A DNA stretch of 64,000 bases from Terfezia claveryi (GCA_015179025.1 WHUX01000004.1:186001-250000); one strand, 5' to 3'. Shown: positions 35,977 to 48,805, numbered from the stretch's first letter. The notes: generated from the sequence alone by a model not told the origin. Program-made: numbers and translations.

Positions 35977-37797
35977 TTATATTGAGTTGACAATACCTGC
36001 CATTACCGCTTCTGATGATGAGGCATCTGGCTTTTCCTTTGCTGCCGAGGCAGCGGCAGCTGCAGCCTTGTTACTGCTGCTCTCTCGTCTTCTCTTGGGA
36101 GCATCTTTGATCTTCGGGTGGGTATGACACTAAGAAGAGAGCTCACTGTTAGTATCAGATGTCCAATCGGTCTCAACTGTATGTACCTTATATGCGTGCC
36201 TAAACCACGTAATTCCCTTTTTTTTATTACTGACTAAGGATACCCAATCGTTACATGAGTGGCACAGCCCCTCCCAGACGTCTGGATTCCCATCCATCCG
36301 TCGAACCTCTTTAGGTTCTACGAACTGCTGTCCTGTTGCTGCACTGATTCCATGTGTGAAAGACTTATCGTACCAGAAAGCCGAGTTCTTGAGGACAAGC
36401 CACCGCCCTGGCCTACAGATGCCACACCAACCCTCACGTTTATTCCCATGTCCCCTAACCCACCTAGGAGTGTATAGATCACCCTCAAAACGAAGTTCTT
36501 GCTCATGGGGTTTCATATCTGGTTCGTCAGGGTTCATGTCTTCTGGAGCTGGCGGTATTTGCTCCTCCTGGAGGGAAGCGTACAGATCCGGTGGATTGGC
36601 CAGGTCTGCATCATGGCTATGGCTTGATTCCACGTTTGACCCCAAGATCCTTCGAATATAAGGATAACCAATCATTACCGCTGCCCCATTATGTGACACT
36701 AAAGAGGAATTTGGTAGGAACCCACCTCCACGGGGAAATGAGTTAGAGTGCAACGCTAGAAGCTGACTAGCCGAAAGAGAATGTGAAGTATGTTGCATAT
36801 GTGAATGGGGTTGGGAGTGTGAATGAGGGTAAGCGGGCGAGCAAGTAGGTGACGTGTGGTGCGAAGGAAAATGAATAACCCCTCGACCTCGAGGATGCAA
36901 GTTGTCAAGCTGTGCTGTAAGATATGCCGTATTGCTACTCGAGCTAGAGTAGTAAGATCCCGTAGACCACCTCTTATTCCGGGGGCTTTCCATCACGTAT
37001 GGTACCGATCTAGCGCTTGGGCGCGGAGAGGGTGAACTCCTACTGCGGCTTCCAGAACGGGCTTGTGGCCGCGCCGACTCTCGGGGCGAAGTTACCGGAG
37101 AAAGCGGGGTTGATGAGAGTGTGCGTTGAGAATAGTCCAAGGGTGGTGGAATATCATACACATTTGAGTAGTCATCGTAGCCTGCATCTGAAGGAGGTGG
37201 AACCAAGTGTTCATGACTAGAGGGAGGGGTAGATGCATCTGGTAGCCGTCGGGAATGTCCAATCATACCAAGAGCGTCACTATCAAAAGCACCTTGATCT
37301 GAATATGATGAATATCGGGATGAGTCGAGAAGTCCATGTTCATCAGGACTTCCGTAGCTTGACACTAGTCGTGTGAAGTCTGTATTGAATTCTCGCAGTG
37401 CACCGCTAGTCTGGTTGAGTGCACCGCTATACCCTCCCCGAGATTTATTGCAAGACTCAGCTGTTGTCATTCCATCAAACTTATTGTCCCTCATCTCGTA
37501 TCCTAACTGCGGCCACTCATCACCTATCGGGGAATCAAATGAGGTAACAATTCCAGCTGTACTGGAACCCATGCTTTGGGTGTTAGGCAAACCCAGTACA
37601 CTAGCGTCCCAAGATGGGGCAGTGACTGAATTTTCCTCAGAAAGAGAATAGGTAAAGGCTTCTGTGACAGGCAGTGGTACTTTGTTTGTGCCTATCTGGG
37701 GTGTAGGCGGCCAAAGAGTAAAGTTTTCTGGTAGTTCGGGGCCCATATCTATTGGTGCGTAACGAGGATAATTTTCATTTGATCTGCTCGTCATCAT
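35977..37797 (-). CDS. Rua1-type transcription regulator (DUF4451 domain)
   Basis: Two exons on the - strand (37797-36187 and 36129-35977) give 587 residues. The first 400 residues are disordered, rich in Ser, Pro, Tyr and His, as in a transactivation region. The conserved part starts near residue 440 with LYTPRWVRGHGNKREGWCGI. Cysteine pairs follow: CGIC at 458-461 and CHSC at 512-515. After the 57-bp intron (branch CTAAC) comes CHTHPKIKDAPKRRR, so the zinc-binding residues are completed only in the spliced protein. A basic patch KRRRESSSNK should act as nuclear signal, followed by an alanine run. This layout is that of the Rua1 C-terminal family, whose founder in Ustilago regulates ustilagic acid genes; the target in this organism is unknown. 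A 21-bp in-frame duplication carrying a micro-insert lies at about residues 123-136. Confidence 0.85.
37397..37429 (+). repeat. In-frame micro-insert between 12-bp repeats inside the Rua1-type gene
   Basis: AGTGCACCGCTA at 37397-37408 is repeated perfectly at 37418-37429 around GTCTGGTTG. Insert plus one repeat is 21 bp, so seven codons are added (SGALNQTSGAL in the protein) and the frame stays open. Confidence 0.85.
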
Positions 37798-38804
37798 GTA
37801 TTGTTGAGATGATGAAGTCGTATATGAATTCTTCCTGAACCTATTGCTGGAATATGCTCGTCTGTGTTCATTTCAGTACATACTCTCTCAATCCAACCCT
37901 CGACAACCCTTTCCTGGTGACTTACTGAATAACATTCATTTCTTTCTATAGCATACGGGGGGATTAAGGAAAGATTGAACTGCCATGCCCCCTCAGCTCC
38001 ATTAGCCACGATACTTGGTATTTTGGCCCACAGGACGGATGCAAAGTGGCTCAACTTACAGAGGGAGTCCAAACGTCTGTGATTGCAAAAAGTAAAACGG
38101 GCCTGCCGGAGGAATGTACAGCGTTAATCAAGGTCTTTAAAGGAATGTTGAAATGAGTGTCGTATCAAAAGTTGGAGAGTATACACAAAGCCACAACCAG
38201 CGTGACTACTTCTGAATCTTGAGAAAGGAAAGAAATATTTAAGATGGAAAAATAAAAAAAATAACAAGATGAGTAGAGAAGGAAAGACTGAAATGAAATC
38301 TCTAACGAATCTCGTCTGATTTACTGGGGGCATGGGGGCGGAGATTAATAAAGTTCCTACTCGCGGCGTTGGTCTCCAGCTCATGTTTCTCAGCAACCCT
38401 GTGGTTTGTCGAGCACTAACTCCGATGTGCCAGGGTTAGTTAACCTTGGTAAAGATGAGGCCAGCTCTGGTGGGTAAAGCCATCCTTACGCGCTGTGAGA
38501 TAGCACTTACTTCACGAGAGCGAGTGGATGCAGGTGATTTTCCTGGCGTTTAGGTGAGCAGAGCCGCCCGCCCAAGAGGCGGAACGCTGAAAGATGAAAT
38601 CTAGCGACCTCAACGTTCAGAGGATTGAGCTTCATCAATAAGGAACCCTATGTTATAAGTTTGTCAAATGTAAATATAGGGAAATCGAGACGTAGTCTGA
38701 CATTCCAGCACAATTGACAAGGTCATGGCTCTGCCTATGGCGACTCGGAGGTGTCGATCGTGAGGTTGGAGGTGATGATAGTGGGATTGCAGTTTCAAAT
38801 GTAT

Positions 38805-38850
38805 CTCTACGAGATAACTACGAGGGTCTGATCGAGACTACTCTACGAGA
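38805..38850 (-). repeat. 26-bp micro-insert between 10-bp direct repeats
   Basis: CTCTACGAGA at 38805-38814 is repeated perfectly at 38841-38850. The insert (38815-38840) ends GATCGAGACTA and is the longest of the family. Twenty-three of its 26 bases equal, in reverse complement, the whole insert at 21.4 kb. GCCAACCAGACTA follows at 38858-38870 without obvious flanking repeats. Confidence 0.8.
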
Positions 38851-39073
38851 GGCTTGCGCCAACCAGACTACCGTATTTTCTGGTTGTTTATGACCCGGCG
38901 CTACCAAGTTCTCTCATACAAATCCAACGTTCTTGTCCGCACGAGCACTTCGATAGGTCTAGTTGAGTGAAAATCACACCTCTTCACGTTAGATCTTGCT
39001 AGCTCCGGGTCATAAAGAACCAGAAAATACGGTATCAAATGTACAAGTCGTTGATCGCTGCAACAGGAAGTTA

Positions 39074-39099
39074 CCCCAATTAGTCTGGTCATCCCCAAT
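39074..39099 (+). repeat. Micro-insert TAGTCTGGTCAT between 7-bp repeats
   Basis: CCCCAAT at 39074-39080 recurs at 39093-39099. The repeat is short and the insert deviates after TAGTCTGGT, so this is a weaker member of the family. Confidence 0.45.
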
Positions 39100-40819
39100 A
39101 GCACATCCTGATACGAACCTGAAACGGAACCTGTTTCCTGGTTTCGTTAGTGGGGTTGTCCTTAGTCTCGTGACTAGGGTTTCCTCTAGACTACTGAGGT
39201 ATGAAGTTTATTTAGACCCCACACCAATCTGATGGTGAGGACTATGTGGGCACGAGACTAAAAACGCATACATGTATTGCAGTTTCGAGAACTTGGAGGA
39301 CTCGAGCTTCCTATAATACATATTCCGAAACCTCGACCGGGAAGATCTCGAGTGCTGGTTTCTGCCTAGAAGAATGAAAGATCATCCAACTGCATGTCTT
39401 AGTCATCCACGGTCGGAACAGGCAACTACCTTGTATGAGACCGTTTGAGAATCAGAAAAATACAGAGCTCACCTGTTACCACCCAGACTCTGCCTATCAT
39501 ATTGTTTGCTAAGTGTATTTCAGACTGCGGGGGGTCTGGTGTTTATATGTATATGAAGGCCAACCGCCGGGAAGAGGAAGTAAGTGTTAAGCGAACCCAT
39601 ATTTGGCTTGAATGCTCAAGTGTATTATTAAAATGACAATACCTTACTTCGTTACAAAGTAAACACCACAATATTCTACCCAAACCTTCAGACTACGTAC
39701 CTACGGTAGTTCTCTTCATGAATCCGAACTAAAAGTCCAATCGGACTAAAACAGCAGCTTGCAACCTAGCTGGTCAAGTCGTCCTGATTTGCGTCAAGAT
39801 ATGTACATAATCGTTGCCGGCTCCACACGGAAACCACTCATTGTGCCAATTAGATTTCACATATACATATAATGTTCTGTACATTTACATATATCCAATC
39901 CAAGCAAAGCGTTATATATGGCATACTATAAGTCAGGCATCTAAAATAATTATTACTGGTCCATTCGTGAATCTTATGTCAGCAACTGATCTAGCTAACC
40001 CCCGCAGGAACCAGTTTAACTACAAGCAGCAGGGCTTATTTACCAACAACTGTACTGACTCTGGGCAGCTTGTTTCACATTTGGAGACTTGGCAACAGGG
40101 TCCACAAAGCGCTTAGCTTTAAGTGGTATGCAGGCCTTTGTTCTAGACTACATATGGCAGAGATTCTTATAATGACACCAAATGGTACCGGGTAGTCCCG
40201 CATCAGTGCCTGCCGAAAGATAGTCTAGTTGGCTCCCGCAAAAAATAGGTAAGGTACTTCTATAGTACTGAAACGCGTGCAGTAATGATTCTGAGACAAG
40301 CAAAACCCGGTCTCTTCATCTTGGTAACAATGTCTGGTATGCTTCTACCGGGGCTGCCCTGATGCAAATCTCGTCTGGAGTCAGTCTGGGTAAGATCTTG
40401 ATAAGCAGCTTGCGGAGACTAAGCAGCTTCTCTTCTAAGCACATTATGCTCTATACCACGGGATATTCCGTAGTCTGATTAAAATCCATTATTTTTTATG
40501 TACCAGTGTGCTGAGTTTTTTCAGGGTAACTGCAGTAGTTACAATGAGGTCTAAACCTGGTATAAAACTACTATATTGGGCAGCAGCTGATGTAGCAGGT
40601 GAGGTAGGATACTAAATCACCAGGTAGAAAACAAAGCTTATTACATACAACATAAAAAAAGCAGGAAACCCCACTCCCAAAACAAATAATAAAGAAACGA
40701 CAAATGGGATATGGTAATAGAGCTGCCATGCCCGATATAAAAACATCAACCAAACACGCTAACCATGGCTCTGGCGATTCAAGCCCCAGACAAAAACCAG
40801 AGGGGCTGCAGCCAAACAA

Positions 40820-43800
40820 TTATTCAAACATCATCTGCTTCCCATTTACCCACTGTCGCCGTTCCACTTCACAACTCCGACAATAATCCTTGACCGATCT
40901 GGCCACAGCTTCAATTCCCTCCCCATCTTCCTCATCCAGCTTCTCCTTCAGCATGAAACTAGCTTGGCTACACTTCAATGCCTCATCAACCAACCAATTT
41001 TCCCACTCTGATTGCAAAATATTCCGCTCCATACTGTTTACTAACCTCAAGGCCACTAATAAATCGTGCCTATATGTGCCTAGGTTCAATCGTGTTTTCA
41101 TAAGATTCAGCGCGGTTCTGCGTGTGGAAGCGGATTTATAGCCAATTCCATCAACTGCATACGTTGTAGGGGAGTCGTAATCAGCTTGGGACGCTAGTTC
41201 ACGGAACTTGGAGTAACTGTAATTTGAGATTAGCCACCGTATTCGTTCAGTTAGAATCATGATCACATACCATTCACTGCTGGGCATAAGCGCAAGTTCA
41301 GTTCCTTTTTTGATAAGGTCTTCCATGTCCTTCAGATAAACTGCCCTGCTCATCATCTTGTTTGGCTGAACCCCAGCTGCATCCAAAAACTGACTCGCCC
41401 TCCTTTCAGTCCAATATGCTGTGGTACTTCTAGAGGAGAGCATCATATTAGAGCCAGCCGATACTGCCAGTAATCCCAGTATGATGCGTTGAGCAGATAT
41501 GATACCGAAAATTGTAGAAAGAACTGCAATCAGGGACATAACAACAGTCGACAGGGTACTCTTTCCAATACTGACAACGTTCTCGGAAATCATATAAACC
41601 AAGGACCGTTGGGTAACCCTTTGCCGGTTTGGGTGAGTACTAGGATCACCGTCCAGGTTTCGCCCACTGTCTGTCCCACCTTCATGGTTTTCCCCGATAC
41701 CACCGAATAGAGATATAGCAGTTCTGATACGATTTTCTGAACCCAGCCTACGTACTTGAGCTTCAACCACGTCCACCAGGAGCTTGGCATCGGTGTCAAG
41801 GTCGTCAAGGGCTTGCCGTTGGATCATTCCTAGCCCTCGGTTAATAGGCAAGTCGCGTAGTGTCAAGGAACAGCACACCTTTCGAGAATTTAGGATTGAT
41901 AGACCATTCCACTGCAGTCCAAAGCGATAATTTACATTTAGATTTGGTCACATAAGTGATAACTAACTTTGTAATAAGCATAAATTGATTCTTGAGAGGT
42001 AAATGCCATGGTGTTTTTCGATCCGTAATGACATAGCAACTACAATTATTAGCCACCAATGAGTTATTATACTCGACATAAATACGTACAGATGATCATT
42101 TCGGACCTCTATGGTCTGGTAATCAACTACCGTGGTTCTCCTCGAACGACCTTATTTTTGAATGAAATTAGTAATTGCTCTAGACGACGATAACCGGTGG
42201 TTCTCATACGTAGAAAATCCTGATGCTCAATCTCGTAGGTCAAGTCACGTTTCATTCTGCCGCTATCAAGACTGAACCAAGGGCCCTGATAAATAGCTGC
42301 AAAAGATGCCGTTAGCCATTTCGACGATGAAATGAAGAACATGTCCGCCCACATTGTGCTCGTCTTCCTTGGTACAATCTCTGAAAGACAACTGATCTAT
42401 CGCCGAACATGGCATGGAACAGTGCCTTCGCAGGTAAGTCGAACTCGCGTTCCAGTGATATTTTGTCCATTGATGGCGGAACAAACGTTACGGGTTCTGC
42501 TGGGAATGTTAAGCGAGCCGGAGGATCTGTATACTCCTTTTAGTCCAATATCGCTAGGGTATCTTAGCCTCACTAACCTTTTACTGTGGGAACTTTAATT
42601 ATTTTGCCATGAGGCCTAGATTCTGCAAGGTCCTTCTTGGAGTCTTCGTGTCCATCACCGTGCCCTAGACTAACTTCTTCCCAGCTATCACTATCAGGTG
42701 CATTATGTTCTTCGGATTCGCTCTCCAGTTCAACCAACTTGTCTAACACCTCCGCTGTGTTTTTCAAGTTCGGCTCTACACTTTCATGCTTGAGTAGGAG
42801 GTCTAATCTTCTTTGCAATAATCTCACTGGTTCTAAGAAGATATTGATGATAATTTTCAAAGCATTCTCATCTCCTACCCCGTCCTCATAATCCGACTCA
42901 TCGGGATCTTTGGGGCGCAGGTGGAACACGATATGATCAGTATGTGTCCCCAGAGAGGCTCTAACTTCTTCTATCGAGTTTAGAGGCATAACTTTCTTGT
43001 AGACAAGCCCGAGAGAATGGGCGTAAAAATATAGAATCTTTCGTGTGACATAAAATCGGCCAGATATCTCCTGCTTGTCTGTAAAGTGCCAGGTGCCCAG
43101 AAAAACGAATAGGACAGGGGATGCAACTGGCTCTCCAGGAAACAGGGCTCGAAAGTGGGTATCTTGTGTTCTCAGCTGTTGAGGGTAATTGGGTGGATAA
43201 ATCTCATCCTCTGATATCGCAGGTGCAGTCGGCGGACGCTGAATTTTCTGTCTCTCCTTTGCAATGTCCATATCAAGAGAGACTGTCTTTTTATGCTTTG
43301 ATTGCGCTATTTGCTTCTGGAGGGGTGGCGGATTATAGTCTGAATGTAGTAATCCAGCGGTCATGGCGGCCGATTTCATGAGTGAGGATGGTGATGGAGC
43401 ACCTGCAAGCGTATTGGGCGCTAATGTACTTCGTGCTATGAGGCCTTGGATATTCGGATCCGTAGAGAAATCTGGCGTTAGAGGTGACATGGGAATTCCT
43501 GGAAATTTGAGGTCAACGGGGAAGGTAGTATGCGTGGCACTCATCAACGCACCAATTGCACTAGTAGGAGTTGGTGGTAAGGACCGGTCTTTGCCCCGGC
43601 TGTTTCCATCCGTCATTCGGGTTCCTAGGACATTATTGCTCCCCTTTTCTGGCGGCACGCCACTCAGTGGAAGTGTCAACGCCCTATCAAAACCCATACT
43701 GATGTTTTCATCATGTGCAGCAAAATGGTCTTTTGCTGAAACTTCCGGAGCTGGGGCGGAAGGCGGTATAATAGAACTAGCCTGGACAGCAATAGATGAT

Positions 43801-45173
43801 GAGTTTACAGCAGTACGCTTTGCCTGCTCAAATGTAGTTATCCATGCAGTTAGATCGGCTTGGGTTTCGGCCTGGAGAAGGATGGTAGTATCCTTGGTTT
43901 TCACTTCGAAACAAAATCGGCGCTCCTCCTGGAATGCTGCCTTCACATTGCAGAGGAGTACTCCAATCTATAGAATGATGTTAATCTCCATATGTAAATT
44001 ACTGGATTGAATGTAAAAGATACCTTCTCACTCTCTTCCACTGCACCTCCTCGATAACCTTGCATCAAATACCCAAAAATTCCATCCTTGAGGAAGAACC
44101 ATCTTCTCACCCAATAAGCCCTCGTTGGCTTAGCTGTGAAACTCCTCATATAGAGCCACCCCTGCTTCCCACTCCCCTGAGTTTTCGAAATAGTCATATC
44201 TTTACTCGTGAGAAATGGGACTGTGCTGACGGAATATTCATCCAAATCTCTCGCCGGCTGGGAATCCTTCTTCAATTGCCCCTCTATTACCCTCCTTTGA
44301 AGTACCAATTCTTTCTTAAGCAGTCTCTCACAGGCCTCCATCGTATCACTCCATACTCTAACTCTTGTCATCTCTGAATTGAACTTTTCCATGGCTGCAT
44401 GGCCTCTGTTTCTGAGATTATTTTGTTCCCGCCACTGATCAGTAAGCACGACGGTGAGTGTACGATCAAGCGATGAGCGAAAGATAGCTGCAGAGACACA
44501 GAAGTCGAAACAGGATTTCATATAGATTTTGCGTGCCTCATAAAGTTGAAAGGCATCTTCACGAAGTGACGAGGGATCCTTCGACTTGGACTGTGCTGCG
44601 TACCGGGATTGCAAAGTGTCGTATTTGGCTTGCGAAGATTCCAGATGGCGTCGGATTTCCTGCAAGGAAGAATGTCAGTTCCTTTCCAGGACACCCAAGA
44701 GGTTTCAACCCACCTTGAAATTCCTCAACTCGCCCCTCTGTAACTGGCTCAGAGGTTCAACGACTGAGTTCTCCAGCCTCTTTGCAACTGCAGTTACATG
44801 ACCCCAGTACTCCCTTGATCCTTCGGCGAATCTCCGCATTGCTAAGTGAGTATAGTCGTAGTCCAACATAACTTCCAGGTGATTAACCGGAATAGACTTT
44901 TGTATGAACACATTTACCAGCTCCCCTAACCCATGAGCTCCGTCACATAACCGAGACGCTGCCCGTAGGTACCCATCCAGCCATTTCTCGATATGGTCGA
45001 CCTGTTCCGAGCATTGTATCACTGTGCCCCTGAATGTCGGAGAGTCAAGGGCAGCTTCTTTAAGAGTCACCGGCCTAAAAAACTCCTATGTCAGTAAGAA
45101 GTGATCCCTGAGATGCACATAGGGACAGAAGCACTCACAGTACCCGAAGCCGGGTATTAGATTTTGTAGACAT
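40820..45173 (-). CDS. SIP3/LAM-type lipid transfer protein (BAR-PH-GRAM-VASt-TM), one apparent frameshift
   Basis: Relatives of yeast Sip3/Lam1/Lam3 sit at ER-plasma membrane contacts and move sterols through a StART-like (VASt) domain. Exons on the - strand: 45173-45139, 45074-44714, 44659-44024, 43967-42578, 42527-42353, 42296-42210, 42126-42090, 42039-41879, 41835-40820. The product would be about 1280 residues, the yeast size. Domain order: helical BAR (about 10-270), PH (about 300-395, GWLYMRSFTAKPTRAYWVRR), disordered Pro/Ser region, GRAM-like (about 615-720, ISGRFYVTRKILYFYAHSLG), and VASt (about 815-980) with EPVTFV, SLEREFDLPAKALFHAMFGD, RMKRDLTYEIE, CYVITDRKTPWHLP and ITYVTKSKCKLSLW. 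Hydrophobic segments follow (STVVMSLIAVLSTIFGIISA). In the fifth exon one extra T in GTTTCCG (plus-strand AAA at 42480-42482) breaks the frame between EPVTFV and PPSMDK. A 54-bp in-frame GT-AG segment at 41270-41217 may be another intron. Confidence 0.85.
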
Positions 45174-46493
45174 TATGAGCTCCTATTCTTAGCAATAAGT
45201 GTTTGAACTCCGAAAACTCTAGGGACGAAGCAAGAACAACAGAGCAGTCAAGACAATAAAGCTAATATATTCATCAAAGGAACTGAATAACTCATTCAAG
45301 GTTGAAATACGAACGCACTAGGTAAAGCCACAGGATCCTGGTGTCAATAAACGGTTACTTTTCTGAGTATCACTTCTTAAGCCTGCATGCAACGTGGTGA
45401 TGTAAGCGACCAAAAGATTCTGTACCTAGTCCTTGGCACGGTATCCTCCGTCTCCTATTCACGGTGCAAAAGAAAGATATCTCCATAACTCGCCTCGGTC
45501 ACGGGTTAGTAGCGTTGTGGGAGCATAAAATTGACAGGTGTCAGAGAGCATCGCAAGTAAAACTGTCAACAGGCCATGGCAGCCCATTAAGTTTCTGAAC
45601 CCGCAATCATATTTACCGCCATTTAATTTCCAGCAACTCTTAACCTTCTCGGTAGGAGTAATATTTCCTGGTTTTCATGCCGGCAACTGGGCAACGTGCC
45701 TACTTCATAAGACTGTTCTGCAGCAGCAAGGACTGAGGGTAATTTGCATGTACAGTTCGGTGGCCAGAGGTGCTAACCAGACTAGCCACAGAGCGTAAAA
45801 TTGGGCCAGGAAATTTTTCGCCTCCTGACAGAAACTGACATAATAGGAGAGTATCAGGTCATCTGTCAAGCCATGACTACCCCACATAGTCTCGTGGTTA
45901 ATATTTAAGGGGAAGATAAAATGAGGGAAGGGTGACGATCGGGAAGATGGGAAGAAGGAGCAACGAACTCTAAGATAGAAAAAATGAGAAAATACTCTCA
46001 TCCTTTATAAATATTCACTAAAGGTCCACTGCCATGCATCGACCACTGATTTGGCCGTCGGGTTATTTTATGAACTTCGGGATAAGGTTGCCTGGGATCC
46101 TCCACAGTACTCAGGCACCTGAGTTGTGACAGAGTGAATAAGCCCTCTTAAGTAAGTCTCTGTCTTTCTCGCACCTCTTAAATCCACTGCTCACGTCCGA
46201 CGGCTACAGATAAATCTTCATCGATGCTAGTGGGAAGAACCCTTCAAAGATATAGTGAGGTCTCGAATTACCTGATCCGGAAATAATATATTGTATTCAA
46301 CTCCCAGTAGCAGAGCAAGATAGGGTAGGAGGATAGTCATTGTTAGAATACTGTCATTTACTAAGCTAAATCTTTTTTATGATTACTTGCACACGGGATC
46401 TAAGTTTTGGATTGCGATAACCGATCCTAGCCGCCATCCAGATCTCCAATACCCTTGATCCTTATATCCAAGACTACCCTGATACTGCATTTC
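45174..46493. other. Intergenic, no gene seen
   Basis: Upstream region of the SIP3/LAM-type gene. No convincing frames. AACCAGACTA at 45775-45784 and a TAGTCTCGTGG at 45887-45897 lack clear flanking repeats. Confidence 0.6.
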
Positions 46494-46721
46494 TTAACCT
46501 TTTCTGTATGCATCGAGCATTATTCTGGCAAGTGTTGGGATATCGGCTTTAACTGTAATTCTTTTGCCTGTGATAAGCTTATTGTTTGAGAATACCCGTT
46601 GTTTAACAAGCCTATACCATGTTATTTGCTTCCCTCGTAACTCTTCCTGATTCTCTTCCATCCATGCTACCAAGCGCTCCAACTCGGATTTCGACCATGA
46701 GCCACTTTGTTGAGAAGGCAT
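46494..46721 (-). CDS. Small Myb/SANT-like protein or fragment
   Basis: ATG at 46721, 75 residues. The sequence SWSKSELERLVAWMEENQEE, then LRGKQITWYRLVKQRVFS, resembles the single Myb/SANT-like helix-turn-helix found in many copies in repeat-rich fungal genomes. The usual third helix with a conserved MKKAW-like segment is not present; the protein ends ARIMLDAYRKG. It is therefore probably a truncated or divergent copy. No neighbour supports a function. Family assignment comes from pattern memory of W-x5-E-x4-W spacing and should be treated as tentative. Confidence 0.45.
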   Translation of the reverse strand: MPSQQSGSWSKSELERLVAWMEENQEELRGKQITWYRLVKQRVFSNNKLITGKRITVKADIPTLARIMLDAYRKG

Positions 46722-48805
46722 TGTTTTATGAGGGTATTGTGCGCTGGATATGGAATTCTGTAGGCGTCACAAGGTTTTTCCTGTAGCCGTGATAGGAAGG
46801 TTTTTGCACTCTGAAGCCCGTGACGCCACCAGGCAGTTCAGCCAATGCGTGCTGCGGTAAATGATACAGCTCTTGTTGACATACCGCTATTGTTTCAAAA
46901 AGGCGATAAGACAAACATGTTTCAGTGACGGAAAAGAACTTTGTTTTGTTATAGAAGGAAAGAGAGCAGTTCTTAGGCCAATTATTCAGTCTTTGCTGTC
47001 GATGAAGGATTTAGTGGGCTTTTTACGATTGCGCATGATTAAATACGACGGCAGCAAGTTTCAGATTCAAGATTTCATTACATCTCGCGCTGGGTTAATG
47101 GAGCATGGTGAAGTGCAAAGCGAAGAGGATGCGCATATTAGCTCGCTCGGTAAAAGGAAATCTATCCCGCCACGGCAAATCTCAATTTCAAAACTCCGAG
47201 CGTCCAATTTCCCCGACCTCCATTTTTGCTTTACACTTTCCTTGTAAGAACTACTCGGGTTCAATCTAAATATGTAATGATATTTATAATTATAAAATTA
47301 TCCATTCGAATTCGTTATCCTGATCACAATCGCAAAACCCCCTTATTGCGGGCTATCCCCTAAGTGAACCCATATGTATTTGCACGTACCTTAAGCTCGT
47401 ATTTATCCATTGTCGTTCCAAGTCCTTTGATATCCACCCATACGGATAAGTACTGTAGATTCTAGACCATTACATAGTGTCCGGCCGTCGTCAGTTTTAC
47501 CGAAAAAATCATAGGAGAGCAAACAGGAGCAATGGGGAAGCTCTCTACCCTTAGAGTTCTTCCGAAACTACTTATGCCTCTGTTACCCAAAGAAATCTGG
47601 CAGGTTTACTTCAGATTTGCATTGTTAAGAATAATAGGTAAGGTAATTTTCCCATACAAATTTGTATGTACCCATCCTTTCCCCAACTTACAGCAGTTCT
47701 AGACATCCTTGGAGAGAAAGAAGGGGCAGTATTAGGCGAGGTGATATAGCTTCTAGAACCATGTTGACATTATCTAGAATACCTCTACCTAAACACTCGA
47801 CGAATTTTAACGATTTTCCCAAAAGTAGTGGTTTTGCTGTATGGCCGGACACTAAGAGCACGGAACTAAATACAGTACAATCTTTGTTTTTATCGCAACT
47901 ACTTAGATGCAGCAGTATGCTTCGTGCATAACTTCCACCGGATCCAGATTCATAATTACATTTCGCAGTTCTGCCCTCCCGGTAGTACTTAGCTAGGCCC
48001 AAATCGTACTACCCTAAAAAGGCAGTCGCAACTGTCCCAATTCAGAAACATATCCCGCCAATACCACGTCATGAAACTAACGTCACATCAGCTCCCCGAA
48101 AATCTCATTGTAATTGAATAATTCTTCTCTAACATCGGATCAAATAATTGAAAACGCCCCAGACATGCCACATGATATTTATTTGATGATCCTTGCCCCA
48201 AAAACAAGCCAACCCATCTATGTTTCTCCTCCTTCTGATTCTTGCTGTAGATGAAGCTCTCACGCCAGCGGAGAGGGATAAGGAGTAACAGTGCCAGCCA
48301 GGAGGTGATAATCTGGAGACAAGGTCTAGAGCCTAAATAACTCCCCAGTCCGAGAAATGAAGTAAAAAGCGAAAAAAAATTTGGTCGCTGTGAATCTGTC
48401 CAGAAAGGGAAAGTGGTATATGAAAAAGACCCATCCTTCAAACAACACACATATCGCCAACCCAAAGGAACCGTCCATCACAATGATTCCCCTTTTCTCT
48501 ATGCCCTATTGCCCAACCAAGCCCGACTCCCAAACGCACGCACATACATCAGATGAAGATTGATTTGTAAAGCCCCAGAGGAAAAATTCTGACACCATAT
48601 GTAAACATGATATTGAGCTCACAGCTAGTGAAAAAAAAAAGGTGAGATGAAGGACGTCCGGATCCGGCGTAATTCAAAGTACAACTGTTAATAGGCAAGC
48701 TGAATGATGAAATAGAAAAGTAGTAGTCTTACACCAAGACCCGCAGGAAAAGAGGAAGAACATGAGGAAGTGGCTCAGCTAGGGAAGAAAAATTCTTGAT
48801 ACTCT
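46722..48805. other. Intergenic, no gene seen
   Basis: Short frames on both strands (46861-47247, 47688-48002) have no recognisable family and no supporting splice structure. The part nearest 48.8 kb should include the ferric reductase 3' untranslated region. Confidence 0.55.

Larger units (their letters stand above)
37798..40819. other. Intergenic, no gene seen
   Basis: The part nearest 37.8 kb is the leader/promoter of the Rua1-type gene. The remainder has only short frames and several copies of the TAGTCT-anchored motif (38.8, 39.1, 39.25 and 40.2 kb). Confidence 0.6.

Noticed and set aside
37798..38072. Extra N-terminal exon for the Rua1-type gene
   Set aside because: No conserved content or convincing splice join; a good ATG exists at 37797.
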